NCBI RefSeq assembly: GCF_001695835.1 | Contig: NZ_MBSO01000045.1 | Span: 62,001-126,000, forward strand | From: Ensifer sp. LC11 | Lineage (GTDB): Bacteria; Pseudomonadota; Alphaproteobacteria; Rhizobiales; Rhizobiaceae | DNA: 64,000 nucleotides | Direction: 5' to 3' | Notes under the pieces: generated by a model | Told to the model about the DNA's origin: nothing | The model's input: only the letters and a program-made list of their open reading frames with translations | Database searches by the model: none | Shown here: piece by piece, positions 55,517 to 63,923 of the stretch | Layout of the letters: each line of letters opens with the position of its first letter | Numbering within the stretch: position 1 is the stretch's first letter | Position numbers and translations under genes: made by a program

Positions 55517-56386
55517 TTATGCCTCGAGCCTGTGGCGCAGACGGCCGGCAAGGTCCTGGATGAATTGCCAGGCGACACGGCCTGACCTGGCGCCGCGGGT
55601 CGTCGCCCATTCCAGCGCCTCGGCATGCAAGGCCTCGCTTTCGACCTTGAAGCCGTAGTGCCGTGCATAGCCGTCGATCATGGCAAGGTAGTCATCCTGG
55701 CTGCATTTGTGGAAACCGAGCCACAGGCCGAAACGATCGGAAAGCGACACCTTCTCCTCGACGGCTTCCGACGGATTGATGGCGGTCGATTGCTCGTTCT
55801 CCATCATATGTCGCGGCAGAAGGTGGCGCCGGTTCGAGGTTGCGTAGAGCAGAACATTCGACGGACGCCCTTCGACGCCGCCGTCGAGCACCGCCTTCAG
55901 TGATTTATAGGAGGTATCGTCATGATCGAACGACAGGTCGTCGCAAAAGACGATTACCGGCACCGGCGCGTTCTTGAGGATATCCATCAGCGCGGGCAGG
56001 GTGGCGATATCCTCGCGGTGCACCTCGACGAGCTTGACTGCGACGCCGGTATCGCGTGCGACCTGTGCGTGTACGGACTTCACCAGCGAGGACTTGCCCA
56101 TGCCGCGCGCGCCCCAGAGAAGCACGTTGTTGGCCGGATATCCGTCGGCAAAGCGCAGCGTGTTGTCGAGCAGGATGTCACGCACATGATCGACGCCGGT
56201 TATCAACGAGAGCTCGATACGGTTCGGCTTGGCGACCGGCTGCAGGTGATGGCTTGCCGGCGCCCATACGAAGCATTCGGCGGCATTCCAGTCATTGGCT
56301 GCCGCGGCAGGGCCCGCCATGCGCTCGATCGCCGCGGAAAGCTTCTGCATTTCCCTGATGAGAACGTCGATCTTTGCTTCCGGCAT
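55517..56386 (-). CDS. DUF815 family AAA+ ATPase
   Basis: This 289-residue ATPase has Walker A GARGMGKSS at about residue 95, Walker B VIFCDDLSFD, and the DUF815-typical LLYATSNRRHLLPRHM block and KVSLSDRFGLWLGF. The function of the family is not established. It is cytoplasmic. GGAGAGAG precedes the ATG at 56386, and longer in-frame sequence upstream lacks family similarity. It is divergent from yajC. Confidence 0.88.
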   Translation of the reverse strand: MPEAKIDVLIREMQKLSAAIERMAGPAAAANDWNAAECFVWAPASHHLQPVAKPNRIELSLITGVDHVRDILLDNTLRFADGYPANNVLLWGARGMGKSSLVKSVHAQVARDTGVAVKLVEVHREDIATLPALMDILKNAPVPVIVFCDDLSFDHDDTSYKSLKAVLDGGVEGRPSNVLLYATSNRRHLLPRHMMENEQSTAINPSEAVEEKVSLSDRFGLWLGFHKCSQDDYLAMIDGYARHYGFKVESEALHAEALEWATTRGARSGRVAWQFIQDLAGRLRHRLEA

Positions 56387-56688
56387 CTGTCTCTCTCCAC
56401 TAGCTGAATCAGTCGTTTGGCCGTGCTGCGCTGATTCGATACGCCACGGCCGGAGTGTTAACGGTATCCGCTTCGCGGCCGTGACCCACCAGAAACCCGG
56501 TAGCACGCAGGTTTACGCTGGAAAAGGCCGCAGAGCCTTGCGCGGGGGGTTCTCCTGTTGTGCAATTTGTGTCAGAGGCACAGGAACGGGTACGGGTGCC
56601 CACGGCTTTGCAGAGCGGCCGGGCGTCCCTATATTCCGGCCGATTTGGTGCGGAGGAACCGCCGATATTTGAACTCAAGGAGTGATCG
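56387..56688. promoter_or_regulatory. Divergent DUF815/yajC intergenic region with yajC promoter
   Basis: A good rhizobial promoter faces yajC: CTTTGC (56606-56611) and CTATAT (56629-56634) with a 17-bp spacer. The expected start near 56641 leaves a leader of about 48 bases with AAGGAG before the yajC ATG. I see no coding sequence here. Confidence 0.6.
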
Positions 56689-57024
56689 ATGTTCATTACC
56701 GAAGCTTTTGCGCAGACAGCCGGTGCCCCTTCCGCCGGTGGCGCGGACATTCTCATGTCCATCCTGCCTTTCCTGCTGATTTTTGTTGTTATGTATTTCC
56801 TGATCATCCGTCCGCAGCGCGCGCAGATGAAGCGCCGCGAGGAACTGTTGAAGAACATCCGTCGCGGTGATCAGGTCGTGACCGGTGGCGGCATCGTTGG
56901 CAAGGTGACGAAGGTCGTCGACGACAGCGAACTCGAAGTCGAAATCGCCGAAGGCGTGAAGATCCGTGTCGTTCGCGGCGGCGTTTCGGAAGTTCGCGTC
57001 AAGGGCGAGCCTGTGAAAGAATAA
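56689..57024 (+). CDS. yajC: Preprotein translocase subunit YajC
   Basis: This 111-residue single-pass membrane protein (helix about 22-42, ILMSILPFLLIFVVMYFLI) is followed by the conserved RPQRAQMKRREELLKNIRRG and a small cytoplasmic domain with DQVVTGGGIVGKV. It associates with SecDF. AAGGAG precedes the ATG. secDF follows after 46 bp, the standard pairing. Confidence 0.96.
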   Translation: MFITEAFAQTAGAPSAGGADILMSILPFLLIFVVMYFLIIRPQRAQMKRREELLKNIRRGDQVVTGGGIVGKVTKVVDDSELEVEIAEGVKIRVVRGGVSEVRVKGEPVKE

Positions 57025-57070
57025 GGGCGACGACAGCCACCACCGGCCGAGCAACTGGAGCGTTTGAGGC

Positions 57071-59638
57071 ATGCGCAGATTACCGCCGTTGAAACGTCTC
57101 CTTGTCTGGTTGGTGGCTCTTGCCGGCATCGCCTTCGCCTTGCCGAATGTTCTGACCCGCGAGGAGGCGGCCGGACTGCCGTCCTTCCTGCCTCATCGCC
57201 AGGTGGCGCTGGGCCTTGATCTGCAGGGAGGCTCGCATTTCATGCTGCGCGCAGCGCGCAGCGATATCCTTGCGGAACGGCTCGAAGCGGTTACCAACGA
57301 TGTCGGCAAGTCGCTGCGCGATGCCGACATCGCCTATATCGGCCTTTCGGGCGAGGGACAGGCGATCGCGTTCCGCGTCCGGGACCGCGCCCAACTCGCA
57401 GCCGCCCGCGAGAGACTGAAGCCGCTGACGGCGCCTGTCGATGTTGGTGGATTCGGTTCCGAGCCCCTATCCGAAATCGTGTTCGACAGCGCAGAGCCGG
57501 ATGAACTCGTCCGCCTGCGTCTGACCGATGAAGGTATCGACTACCGGCTTTCCTTGGCTCTGGCGCAATCCGTTGACGTGGTCCGCCGGCGCGTCGCCGA
57601 GGTCGGTGCCGTGGATCCGCTGATCCAGCGTCGCGGCGATGACCGGCTGATCGTTCAGGTGCCCGGCCTCGGCGATCCGCAGCGCTTGAAGGACCTGCTC
57701 AGCCAGCGCGCCAATCTGACCTTCCGCTTGCTCGATACTTCCGTGCCCATCCAGCGCGCGGTTGAGGGCCAGCCTCCGATCGGCACGGAGGTTCTCTATT
57801 CCTTCGACGACCCACCGGTACCCTATCTCGTCGAAAAGGTTCCGCTGCTTGGAGCGGAGAACTTTCTTTCCGCGCAGCCGGAAGCGGACGCCACTGCTGA
57901 AAGCGCCTCGGTCGCCATCAAGATCGACGCAGCGTCGCAGCAGCGGGTTGCGGCCGTGACCGCGCAGCAATCGGACAAGGTTGTGGCGATCGTTCTCGAT
58001 GGCCAAGTCATCGTAACGCTCAAACTCTCGGATTCGATCAAGGCCGACACGGCGCGCATTTCCGCGGATCTTCCGACAGAAGGGGCCACGGACCTCGCGG
58101 CCCTCGTCAGGACCGGACCGCTTCCGACGCCGCTGACCTTTGTCGAGGAACGGACAGTTGGCCCGGGCGTCGGTGGCGACGCGATTGCCGATGGACTGAA
58201 AGCGGGCCTTGTTGCGGCGGTTGCCGTTGCTGCCTCGATGATCTTCTTCTACGGCGTTTTCGGCGTCTTCGCGGTCATCGCGCTCGCCTTGAACATCATT
58301 TTGATCATCGCGGCCCTTTCCGTCTCCGGTGCAACGCTGACGCTGCCGGGGATCGCCGGCATCATCCTGACGATCGGCGTCGCGGTCGACTCCAACGTGC
58401 TGATCTATGAGCGCCTGCGCGAGGAGGTGCGCGGCGCCGAACCGCTACGGCGCACGATCAACAACGCGTTTTCGCGTGTTTTCAGCAGCATCTTTGATGC
58501 CAATCTGACGATGCTGATTGCCAGCGCCATCCTGTTCTATCTTGGCTCGGGCCCGGTGCGCGGCTTCGCTGTCACGCTTGCGATCGGCAGCGTGACCACA
58601 CTCTTTACCGCCTACACGGTGACACGTTTGATCGTGAAGCGCTGGCTGCGACACTGGAAGTCACAGCGCCTGCCCAAGGGTATCCGGACCGGTCGCTTCA
58701 GCGATCTGGATGTTCGTTTCATGAGGATCCGCAATCCGGTGTTCATCCTGATGGCGGCATTGTCGCTCGCCTCCGTGTTGCTGCTCGCCGGTATCGGGCT
58801 CAATCTCGGCGTGGACTTCAAGGGTGGGTCGATCATCGAGTTGCATTCGAAGGCGGGACCGGTCGATGTGGCCGATCTTCGCGCGCGGCTCGACGAGTTG
58901 AACTTCGGCGAAGTCCAGGTGCAGCAGCTGGGATCGGGCGGAGACGTGCTGGTGCGCGTGCCGTCGCAAGAAGCAGGCGATAACGCCGAGCAGACGGCTG
59001 CTGGCGTTATCCGGTCCGAACTGACGGACGAGTACGAGTTCCGGCGCGTCGAAGTGGTCGGCCCCGTTGTTTCCGGAGAACTGACGCGCGCGGGTACGAT
59101 CGGCCTTGCGATTTCGTTTTTGGCCATCCTGCTTTATGTTTGGCTGCGCTTCGAGTGGCGTTTTGCCGTGGGCGCGATCATCGCGACACTGCACGACGTC
59201 TTGCTGACGATCGGCTTCCTGGTGCTGACTGGCATAGAGTTCAACCTTGGAAGCATTGCCGCAGTTCTGACCATCGTCGGCTATTCGCTCAACGATACGG
59301 TCGTCATTTACGATCGCATTCGCGAGAACCTTGGCCGCTATCGGCGCATGCCACTTTCGGTGCTGATTGATACATCGATCAACCAGACGCTCTCGCGCAC
59401 GATCCTGACGGCGCTGACCACCATTTTGGCGCTTGCGGCGCTCTATTTCTTTGGCGGCCTCATTCGCGCGTTCAGCGTCACCATGCTGTTTGGCGTCATC
59501 GTCGGGACGATATCGTCCATTTACATCGCCGGGCCGATCCTCATCCTGTTCAGGAAGCGGACCGACCACATTCCAGGAGACGAGAACGCGTCCGGTGCGG
59601 GTACGGGTGCTGCAGGCGCGGCAAAGGGTGCTGTTTGA
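57071..59638 (+). CDS. secDF: Protein translocase subunit SecDF (fused)
   Basis: This 855-residue protein joins SecD (about 1-520) and SecF (about 545-840) in one chain, each with six transmembrane helices. SecD features are LGLDLQGGSHFML near residue 50, the P1 periplasmic domain, and the VGVDSNVLIYERLREE-type block; SecF features are GVDFKGGSIIEL and GYSLNDTVVIYDRIRENL. It uses the proton gradient to pull exported proteins across the membrane. Fusion is usual in rhizobia, while E. coli has two genes. The last residues (GENASGAGTGAAGAAKGAV) are a low-complexity tail. The next gene starts 1 bp after the stop. Confidence 0.97.
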   Translation: MRRLPPLKRLLVWLVALAGIAFALPNVLTREEAAGLPSFLPHRQVALGLDLQGGSHFMLRAARSDILAERLEAVTNDVGKSLRDADIAYIGLSGEGQAIAFRVRDRAQLAAARERLKPLTAPVDVGGFGSEPLSEIVFDSAEPDELVRLRLTDEGIDYRLSLALAQSVDVVRRRVAEVGAVDPLIQRRGDDRLIVQVPGLGDPQRLKDLLSQRANLTFRLLDTSVPIQRAVEGQPPIGTEVLYSFDDPPVPYLVEKVPLLGAENFLSAQPEADATAESASVAIKIDAASQQRVAAVTAQQSDKVVAIVLDGQVIVTLKLSDSIKADTARISADLPTEGATDLAALVRTGPLPTPLTFVEERTVGPGVGGDAIADGLKAGLVAAVAVAASMIFFYGVFGVFAVIALALNIILIIAALSVSGATLTLPGIAGIILTIGVAVDSNVLIYERLREEVRGAEPLRRTINNAFSRVFSSIFDANLTMLIASAILFYLGSGPVRGFAVTLAIGSVTTLFTAYTVTRLIVKRWLRHWKSQRLPKGIRTGRFSDLDVRFMRIRNPVFILMAALSLASVLLLAGIGLNLGVDFKGGSIIELHSKAGPVDVADLRARLDELNFGEVQVQQLGSGGDVLVRVPSQEAGDNAEQTAAGVIRSELTDEYEFRRVEVVGPVVSGELTRAGTIGLAISFLAILLYVWLRFEWRFAVGAIIATLHDVLLTIGFLVLTGIEFNLGSIAAVLTIVGYSLNDTVVIYDRIRENLGRYRRMPLSVLIDTSINQTLSRTILTALTTILALAALYFFGGLIRAFSVTMLFGVIVGTISSIYIAGPILILFRKRTDHIPGDENASGAGTGAAGAAKGAV

Positions 59639-59639
59639 A

Positions 59640-60026
59640 ATGCCCAAGGGAATTGAAATTCGCGAAGCACACTTTCCGGGACGTGCGCCCATCGATGCCT
59701 ACGGCAATGGCGGTTTTCGCTTCGCCGACATGTCGCATCGGGGCTCGATCCTCATGCTGCCTTCGGGCGTCTACGCATGGGACGTTGAAGAAGGTGATCC
59801 CCTTGATGTCGAGAAGTTCCTTCGGGTCATCGATGAGGCGCAGGAGATTGAAGTGCTTCTGGTCGGCACCGGCCGTGACATTCGTCCATTGCCGGCCGAA
59901 CTGAAGACGGTGCTGCGCGCCGTCAATATTTCGTCGGACCCAATGAGCACCGGGGCGGCCGTTCGAACCTACAATGTGATGCTCGCCGAATCGCGAGCCG
60001 TCGCCGTCGCGCTGATCGCAGTCTGA
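59640..60026 (+). CDS. Mth938/DUF498 domain protein (NDUFAF3-like)
   Basis: This 128-residue protein belongs to the Mth938-like fold, the family that includes human NDUFAF3, a mitochondrial complex I assembly factor. Supporting segments are GGFRFADMSHRGSILMLPSGVYAW near the start and LLVGTGRDIRPLPAELK in the middle, the latter being the family core. Its ATG lies 1 bp after the secDF stop, so it is co-translated with the translocase. The next gene is NDUFAF6-like. A role in complex I assembly is inferred from homology and context, not shown here. Confidence 0.85.
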   Translation: MPKGIEIREAHFPGRAPIDAYGNGGFRFADMSHRGSILMLPSGVYAWDVEEGDPLDVEKFLRVIDEAQEIEVLLVGTGRDIRPLPAELKTVLRAVNISSDPMSTGAAVRTYNVMLAESRAVAVALIAV

Positions 60027-60047
60027 TCGGGTTTCGGGGAAGACGAC

Positions 60048-60890
60048 GTGCAAGACATTTCTACCCAGATCCTGGCTGACCTCAGGGATACGGATCGCGA
60101 CCGCTATCTTGCCTGCCTGCTTGCGCCGGCTGACAAGCGACACGCGCTTGCAGCACTTTATGCCTTCAACGCCGAGCTCGCACGCATCCGCGATCTGGTG
60201 CATGAGCCGATTCCCGGCGAGATCCGCATGCAATGGTGGCGGGAGCTCATTGGCAATGCCGCGGCAACCGGGGAGGGGCATCCGCTTGCCGAGGCCTTGC
60301 TTCAGTGCATTCGTGCCCATCGCCTGCCGGTTTCCGTGTTTGACAACATGATCGATGCCCGGATCTTCGATCTCTACGACGATCCGATGGAAGACCGGTT
60401 AGCGCTTGAAGGCTATGCCGGCGAGACCGCTTCGGCCTTGATCCAGCTTTCATCCCTGGTCCTCGACCCTGAGAACGCCGCGAAGTCGGCAGAGGCCGCA
60501 GGCCATGCGGGCGTAGCGCAGACGGTCGCCGGCCTGTTGATGCTGTTGCCGCTGCATTTGAGGCGTGGCCAGGTTTATCTGCCGGCCGAACTGCTGCGCG
60601 CGACCGGCCTTGACCGCGAAACGCTCATCGCCGGTGAAAACAAGGAAGCGATCAGTCGCGCGATCTGCGCTTTCGCAGGCTTCGGCCGCGATCACCTCAT
60701 CAAGGCACGCGCGCATCTCGACGCGATCTCGCCGTCGAATTTTTCGGCCTTCGTGCCTGTCGCGCTCGCCGAGCCGATCTTCGATCGCGCCGAAGCGGCT
60801 GGTGCCGGGCTTCTGCAGAAGCCCGTCCGTCCGGCGCAGTGGCGGCGGCAATGGTGGATGTGGCGGGCCAGCCGGCGTCGTCTGTTCTGA
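60048..60890 (+). CDS. Squalene/phytoene synthase-fold protein, NDUFAF6-like
   Basis: This 280-residue protein has the isoprenoid-synthase fold of squalene/phytoene synthases, but the first Asp-rich catalytic motif is replaced: residues 39-49 read AFNAELARIRD instead of a DDxxD type. This same change (AFNVELAQVKD) is what I recall from human NDUFAF6, followed by a MQ[WF]W block that is also shared. Catalysis of prenyl condensation is therefore unlikely; a complex I assembly role is more plausible. The start is a GTG at 60048, 21 bp after the NDUFAF3-like gene. An alternative annotation is simply phytoene/squalene synthase family. Confidence 0.82.
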   Translation: MQDISTQILADLRDTDRDRYLACLLAPADKRHALAALYAFNAELARIRDLVHEPIPGEIRMQWWRELIGNAAATGEGHPLAEALLQCIRAHRLPVSVFDNMIDARIFDLYDDPMEDRLALEGYAGETASALIQLSSLVLDPENAAKSAEAAGHAGVAQTVAGLLMLLPLHLRRGQVYLPAELLRATGLDRETLIAGENKEAISRAICAFAGFGRDHLIKARAHLDAISPSNFSAFVPVALAEPIFDRAEAAGAGLLQKPVRPAQWRRQWWMWRASRRRLF

Positions 60891-61007
60891 GGCGGCCAGA
60901 GCATCCGGTGGGTCGGCGCGTCTGACGCGAAGACAAATTGGCACAAGCCTCGCAGCGTATAGAAGCGCATTATCGGCGTCATGCCGAGCGAAGAGGAGCG
61001 CCCGCGG

Positions 61008-61478
61008 ATGCTTTGGTTATTGCTCATCGCCGTCGTCATTCTGGCCGGCGCATTCTACATGCGGATGAATGCCCGCGCCGAACGGGATTGGGACAACCCC
61101 GATGCCGGCTCGGCGATGGTGGAGTTCGGACGGGCGTTTCCGGATGAGGCGATCCGCGCACTGCATTCCACCGCGGATCGAAAGGCTATCTTCCTGAGGC
61201 TGCATGATGGCAAGGCGGGCTTCATTCAGTCTCATGGCACGCACTATGTCTGCCACGTGATTCATCCGGGCAAGGTCCGGGTCAACAGTTCAGAAACCGG
61301 GCGCGGCCTGATCGTGCACTTCCCGGACTTCGCCTACCTGGACAACGACTTCGAGTTTCAAAGCGCGGGAGAGGCAGCGGAAGTCTCGCTTTGGCTGCTT
61401 GGCAGCTTCAATCCGAAATCGGAATTTACACCGCCCGCAGCGGCCGAGCCGTCGCATCCGGCCCAGGCGACCGAATAA
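61008..61478 (+). CDS. Hypothetical membrane-anchored protein
   Basis: This 156-residue protein has one N-terminal hydrophobic helix (MLWLLLIAVVILAGAFYMR) and a soluble domain that should face the periplasm or cytoplasm. I do not recognise the domain; it has motifs GKAGFIQSHGTHYVCHVIHPG and FPDFAYLDNDFEF. The ATG at 61008 is chosen because AGGAG lies 9 bases upstream; an ATG at 60981 lacks a ribosome site. It follows the NDUFAF6-like gene by about 118 bp in the same direction and could belong to the same transcript. A strong hairpin follows. Confidence 0.7.
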   Translation: MLWLLLIAVVILAGAFYMRMNARAERDWDNPDAGSAMVEFGRAFPDEAIRALHSTADRKAIFLRLHDGKAGFIQSHGTHYVCHVIHPGKVRVNSSETGRGLIVHFPDFAYLDNDFEFQSAGEAAEVSLWLLGSFNPKSEFTPPAAAEPSHPAQATE

Positions 61479-61529
61479 GTTCGAAGGCATACAACGACTT
61501 TTGCGTGTCTGAGAGGATGCGCGGCGCAT

Positions 61530-61578
61530 AACGACAAGGCCTGCTTGCGTTCCCGCGAGCGGGCCTTGTCGTTTTTGC
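61530..61578. terminator. Strong bidirectional terminator
   Basis: A 12-bp outer stem (61530-61541 with 61562-61573) and an inner 7-bp stem (GCTTGCG/CGCGAGC) form one long hairpin, followed by TTTTTGCTTT on the plus strand. It separates the plus-strand unknown gene from convergent trmFO. Confidence 0.88.
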
Positions 61579-61594
61579 TTTGAGACTGACCTCG

Positions 61595-63010
61595 TCAGGT
61601 GTTGCCAAGCCAGGCTGCACAATCGGCAAGGGCGCGCGCTGCCGTTGCCTGCTTCTTGGCGAGCGCCTTCTCCTTGCCGCGGAAGCGCTTTGCCCCTTCA
61701 GGCTTCGTAATTGCCCCTGCCTCGAGCGGTGGGAAGAGGCCGAAGTTGACATTCATCGGCTGGAACGAGCGCTTGCCCGGCTCATCGTCAGAGACGATGT
61801 GGCCGCCGGTGATGTGGTTGAGAAGCGCGCCGAAGGCGGTGGTGGCCGGTGGTGCCACAAGTGCCTCGCCCTTGCGCTCCGCAGCGGCGAAGCGACCGGC
61901 GAGCAAGCCGATGCTGGCGCTCTCCACGTAGCCCTCGCAGCCGGTGATCTGACCGGCAAAGCGCAGGCCAGGCCGCGACTTCAGCGTCAGCGTTCCGTCA
62001 AGCAGCGTCGGCGAATTGATGTAGGTATTGCGGTGCAGGCCGCCGAGGCGTGCGAACTCGGCATTCTCCAACCCCGGAATCATGCGGAAGACTTCGGCCT
62101 GGGCGCCGTACTTCAGTTTCGTCTGGAAGCCGACCATGTTGTAGAGCGTGCCGAGCGCATTGTCCTGGCGCAGCTGCACGACTGCATAAGGCTTGACGGT
62201 GGGGTTGTGGGCATTGGTGAGGCCCATCGGCTTCATCGGCCCGTGGCGGAGCGTCTCGCGGCCACGTTCGGCCATCACCTCGATTGGCAGGCAGCCGTCG
62301 AAATAGGGCGTGCCTTCCCATTCCTTGAAGCCCGTCTTGTCGCCGGCGACCAGTGCATCGACAAAGGCGTTGTACTGCTCCTCGGTCATCGGGCAGTTGA
62401 TATAGTCCTTGCCGGTGCCGCCGGGGCCAACCTTGTCGTAGCGGGACTGGAACCAGCAGATGTCCATGTCGATCGTCTCGGTGTAGACGATCGGCGCGAT
62501 GGCATCGAAGAAGGCGAGCGCATCGGCGCCGGTTTCCTGACGGATCGCTTCGGCGAGATCCGGCGCCGTCAACGGTCCGGTTGCAATTACCGCAAGATCC
62601 CATTCGCGGGGCGGCAGGCCGGAGATTTCCTCGCGCACGACCGTGATCAGCGGATGGGCGGCAATGGCGGCACTGACGGCGTCAGAAAATCCATCACGGT
62701 CGACGGCAAGTGCGCCACCGGCCGGAACCTGGTTGGCATCGGCGGATTTCATGATCAGCGAGCCGGCAAGACGCATTTCCGCGTGGAGCACGCCAACCGC
62801 ATTGCTGGTTGCGTCATCAGAACGGAAAGAGTTGGAACAGACGAGTTCGGCAAGGCCGTCGGTCTTGTGCGCATCGGTGCCGCGCACGCCGCGCATCTCG
62901 TGCAGGACGACCGGTACGCCGGCCTCGGCGATCTGCCACGCAGCTTCCGATCCGGCGAGGCCGCCGCCGATGACGTGGATGGGGGAGTGGGAAGAAGTGT
63001 CTTTGCTCAT
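61595..63010 (-). CDS. trmFO: Methylenetetrahydrofolate--tRNA-(uracil-5-)-methyltransferase TrmFO
   Basis: This 471-residue flavoprotein makes the T54 methyl in tRNA using methylene-THF and FAD. The N-terminal [20 protein letters not shown] is the FAD-binding Rossmann motif (about 11-30). Later family segments include [11 protein letters not shown] and [20 protein letters not shown]. It is found in Firmicutes and many alphaproteobacteria in place of TrmA. It ends near a strong bidirectional terminator. Confidence 0.95.
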   Translation of the reverse strand: MSKDTSSHSPIHVIGGGLAGSEAAWQIAEAGVPVVLHEMRGVRGTDAHKTDGLAELVCSNSFRSDDATSNAVGVLHAEMRLAGSLIMKSADANQVPAGGALAVDRDGFSDAVSAAIAAHPLITVVREEISGLPPREWDLAVIATGPLTAPDLAEAIRQETGADALAFFDAIAPIVYTETIDMDICWFQSRYDKVGPGGTGKDYINCPMTEEQYNAFVDALVAGDKTGFKEWEGTPYFDGCLPIEVMAERGRETLRHGPMKPMGLTNAHNPTVKPYAVVQLRQDNALGTLYNMVGFQTKLKYGAQAEVFRMIPGLENAEFARLGGLHRNTYINSPTLLDGTLTLKSRPGLRFAGQITGCEGYVESASIGLLAGRFAAAERKGEALVAPPATTAFGALLNHITGGHIVSDDEPGKRSFQPMNVNFGLFPPLEAGAITKPEGAKRFRGKEKALAKKQATAARALADCAAWLGNT

Positions 63011-63049
63011 GGCCGGCTTCCTATCACGCCTCGGCCCCTGGTTCCAACG

Positions 63050-63083
63050 TCTATAAACGAAAACGGCGCCCTGAAGGCGCCGT
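63050..63083 (-). terminator. Terminator of first DUF1127 gene
   Basis: ACGGCGCC (63063-63070) pairs with GGCGCCGT (63076-63083); on the minus strand the stem is followed by TTTCGTTTATAG. It stops transcription before trmFO. Confidence 0.8.
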
Positions 63084-63109
63084 CTTGGAAGTCCGGTCGT
63101 TCGTTCCGA

Positions 63110-63253
63110 TTAACGGAAGGAACGGGCCGCAATGTTGCGGATGTCGTAGCGGGTGATGCCGATGTCAGTGAGAGCGTGGTTCGACAGGTTGCCGAGCTCG
63201 CTGACGGTGCGGCGATAGTTGATCCAGCTTTTTGCGATACGAATCGGGTTCAT
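63110..63253 (-). CDS. DUF1127 small arginine-rich protein (47 residues)
   Basis: This 47-residue protein reads MNPIRIAKSWINYRRTVSEL at its start and continues with LGNLSNHALTDIGITRYDI, the DUF1127 pattern of a basic helix, L..L.DHxLxDIGI and R.DI. DUF1127 micro-proteins are widespread in Rhizobiales; members in Agrobacterium and Rhodobacter are known to affect metabolism and RNA turnover. The start has GGAAAAG upstream. A palindrome TGTCGCGACA lies at 63275-63284, 22 bp ahead of the start. Its paralogue is at 63681. Confidence 0.88.
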   Translation of the reverse strand: MNPIRIAKSWINYRRTVSELGNLSNHALTDIGITRYDIRNIAARSFR

Positions 63254-63603
63254 GGTCTTTTCCTCAAATCAGGTTGTCGCGACAGCCATCTGTCTGCGTC
63301 GTTGAGGTTCTTATACGCTTGTCTAATTAGAAGGTGGAGTGCAAAGAAAATGCAGCTGCTATGCATTTGTGCAGTGCATCGCCACATAGATGGGCACCGC
63401 TTGAAAAGACGGCATCAATTAACGATTGATTAAAATGTCAATTGTTCCGCATTAACACTTTGTCTTTTAAGTGTTTTTTGAGTGGAAGCGCGAGCGTTCG
63501 CTGCGTCGTTGACGAGCGTGACCTTACTGCTGGGTGCGACGACGGCTGGCGAAGGGGTCAACTCCATCTCGCAGGTGCGAAGGCGCGGTGACTTACCGGG
63601 CGG
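63254..63603. other. Intergenic region between the two DUF1127 genes
   Basis: This 350-bp stretch holds no convincing gene. It contains the TGTCGCGACA palindrome (63275-63284), an AT-rich block (63410-63480), and a weak plus-strand hairpin AACACTT (63454-63460) / AAGTGTT (63469-63475) followed by T's, which could end a small RNA. I could not find a clear promoter for the first DUF1127 gene. Confidence 0.35.
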
Positions 63604-63642
63604 ACAAAAAGAAAACGCCCTCCGGAATGAACCGGAGGGCGT
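63604..63642 (-). terminator. Terminator of second DUF1127 gene
   Basis: An 11-bp perfect stem (63615-63625 with 63632-63642) with a 6-base loop is followed on the minus strand by TTTTCTTTTTG. Confidence 0.92.
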
Positions 63643-63680
63643 CTACTGGAGGTCGGTCACACCCGAAGGCGCAGCCTGAA

Positions 63681-63824
63681 TTACTTGATCGCCTGGCGAG
63701 CAACGTAGGGGATGTCGCCGCGGCCGATGCCGAGGTCGCTCAGCTCACGGTCGCTCATGCGGCCGAGTTCGTTGCAGGTCTGACGATACTTGCGCCAATT
63801 GTTGAAAGAACGTGCGAGGTTCAT
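63681..63824 (-). CDS. DUF1127 small arginine-rich protein (47 residues)
   Basis: This 47-residue protein begins MNLARSFNNWRKYRQTCNEL and continues GRMSDRELSDLGIGRGDIPY, a clear DUF1127 sequence. It is about 40 percent identical by eye to the copy at 63110 and exactly the same length, so the two are tandem paralogues, each with its own terminator. The ATG at 63824 is chosen by comparison with that copy and by an AGGA 5-9 bases upstream; in-frame sequence further upstream is leader. A CTATAT -10 (63895-63900) lies 71 bp upstream. Confidence 0.9.
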   Translation of the reverse strand: MNLARSFNNWRKYRQTCNELGRMSDRELSDLGIGRGDIPYVARQAIK

Positions 63825-63894
63825 GATCCTATCCTTTCTAGGGTCGTTTGCCAGCGCTCTATCTTCCTTGCTGGCCGTCATCTGATGGTCTGGA

Positions 63895-63923
63895 ATATAG
63901 TCGATCTGAGCAGAAGTTACAGA
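63895..63923 (-). promoter_or_regulatory. Candidate promoter of second DUF1127 gene
   Basis: On the minus strand, a CTATAT -10 (63895-63900) is preceded by TCTGTA (63918-63923) with a 17-bp spacer. The -10 is perfect for rhizobial sigma-70; the -35 is weak. The expected leader is about 64 bases. Confidence 0.45.

Noticed and set aside
61580-63433. 617-residue plus-strand frame over trmFO and the first DUF1127 gene
   Set aside because: It is antisense to two clear genes and crosses the terminator between them.
63482-63679. 65-residue plus-strand frame between the DUF1127 genes
   Set aside because: It lacks a ribosome site and includes the terminator of the minus-strand gene.
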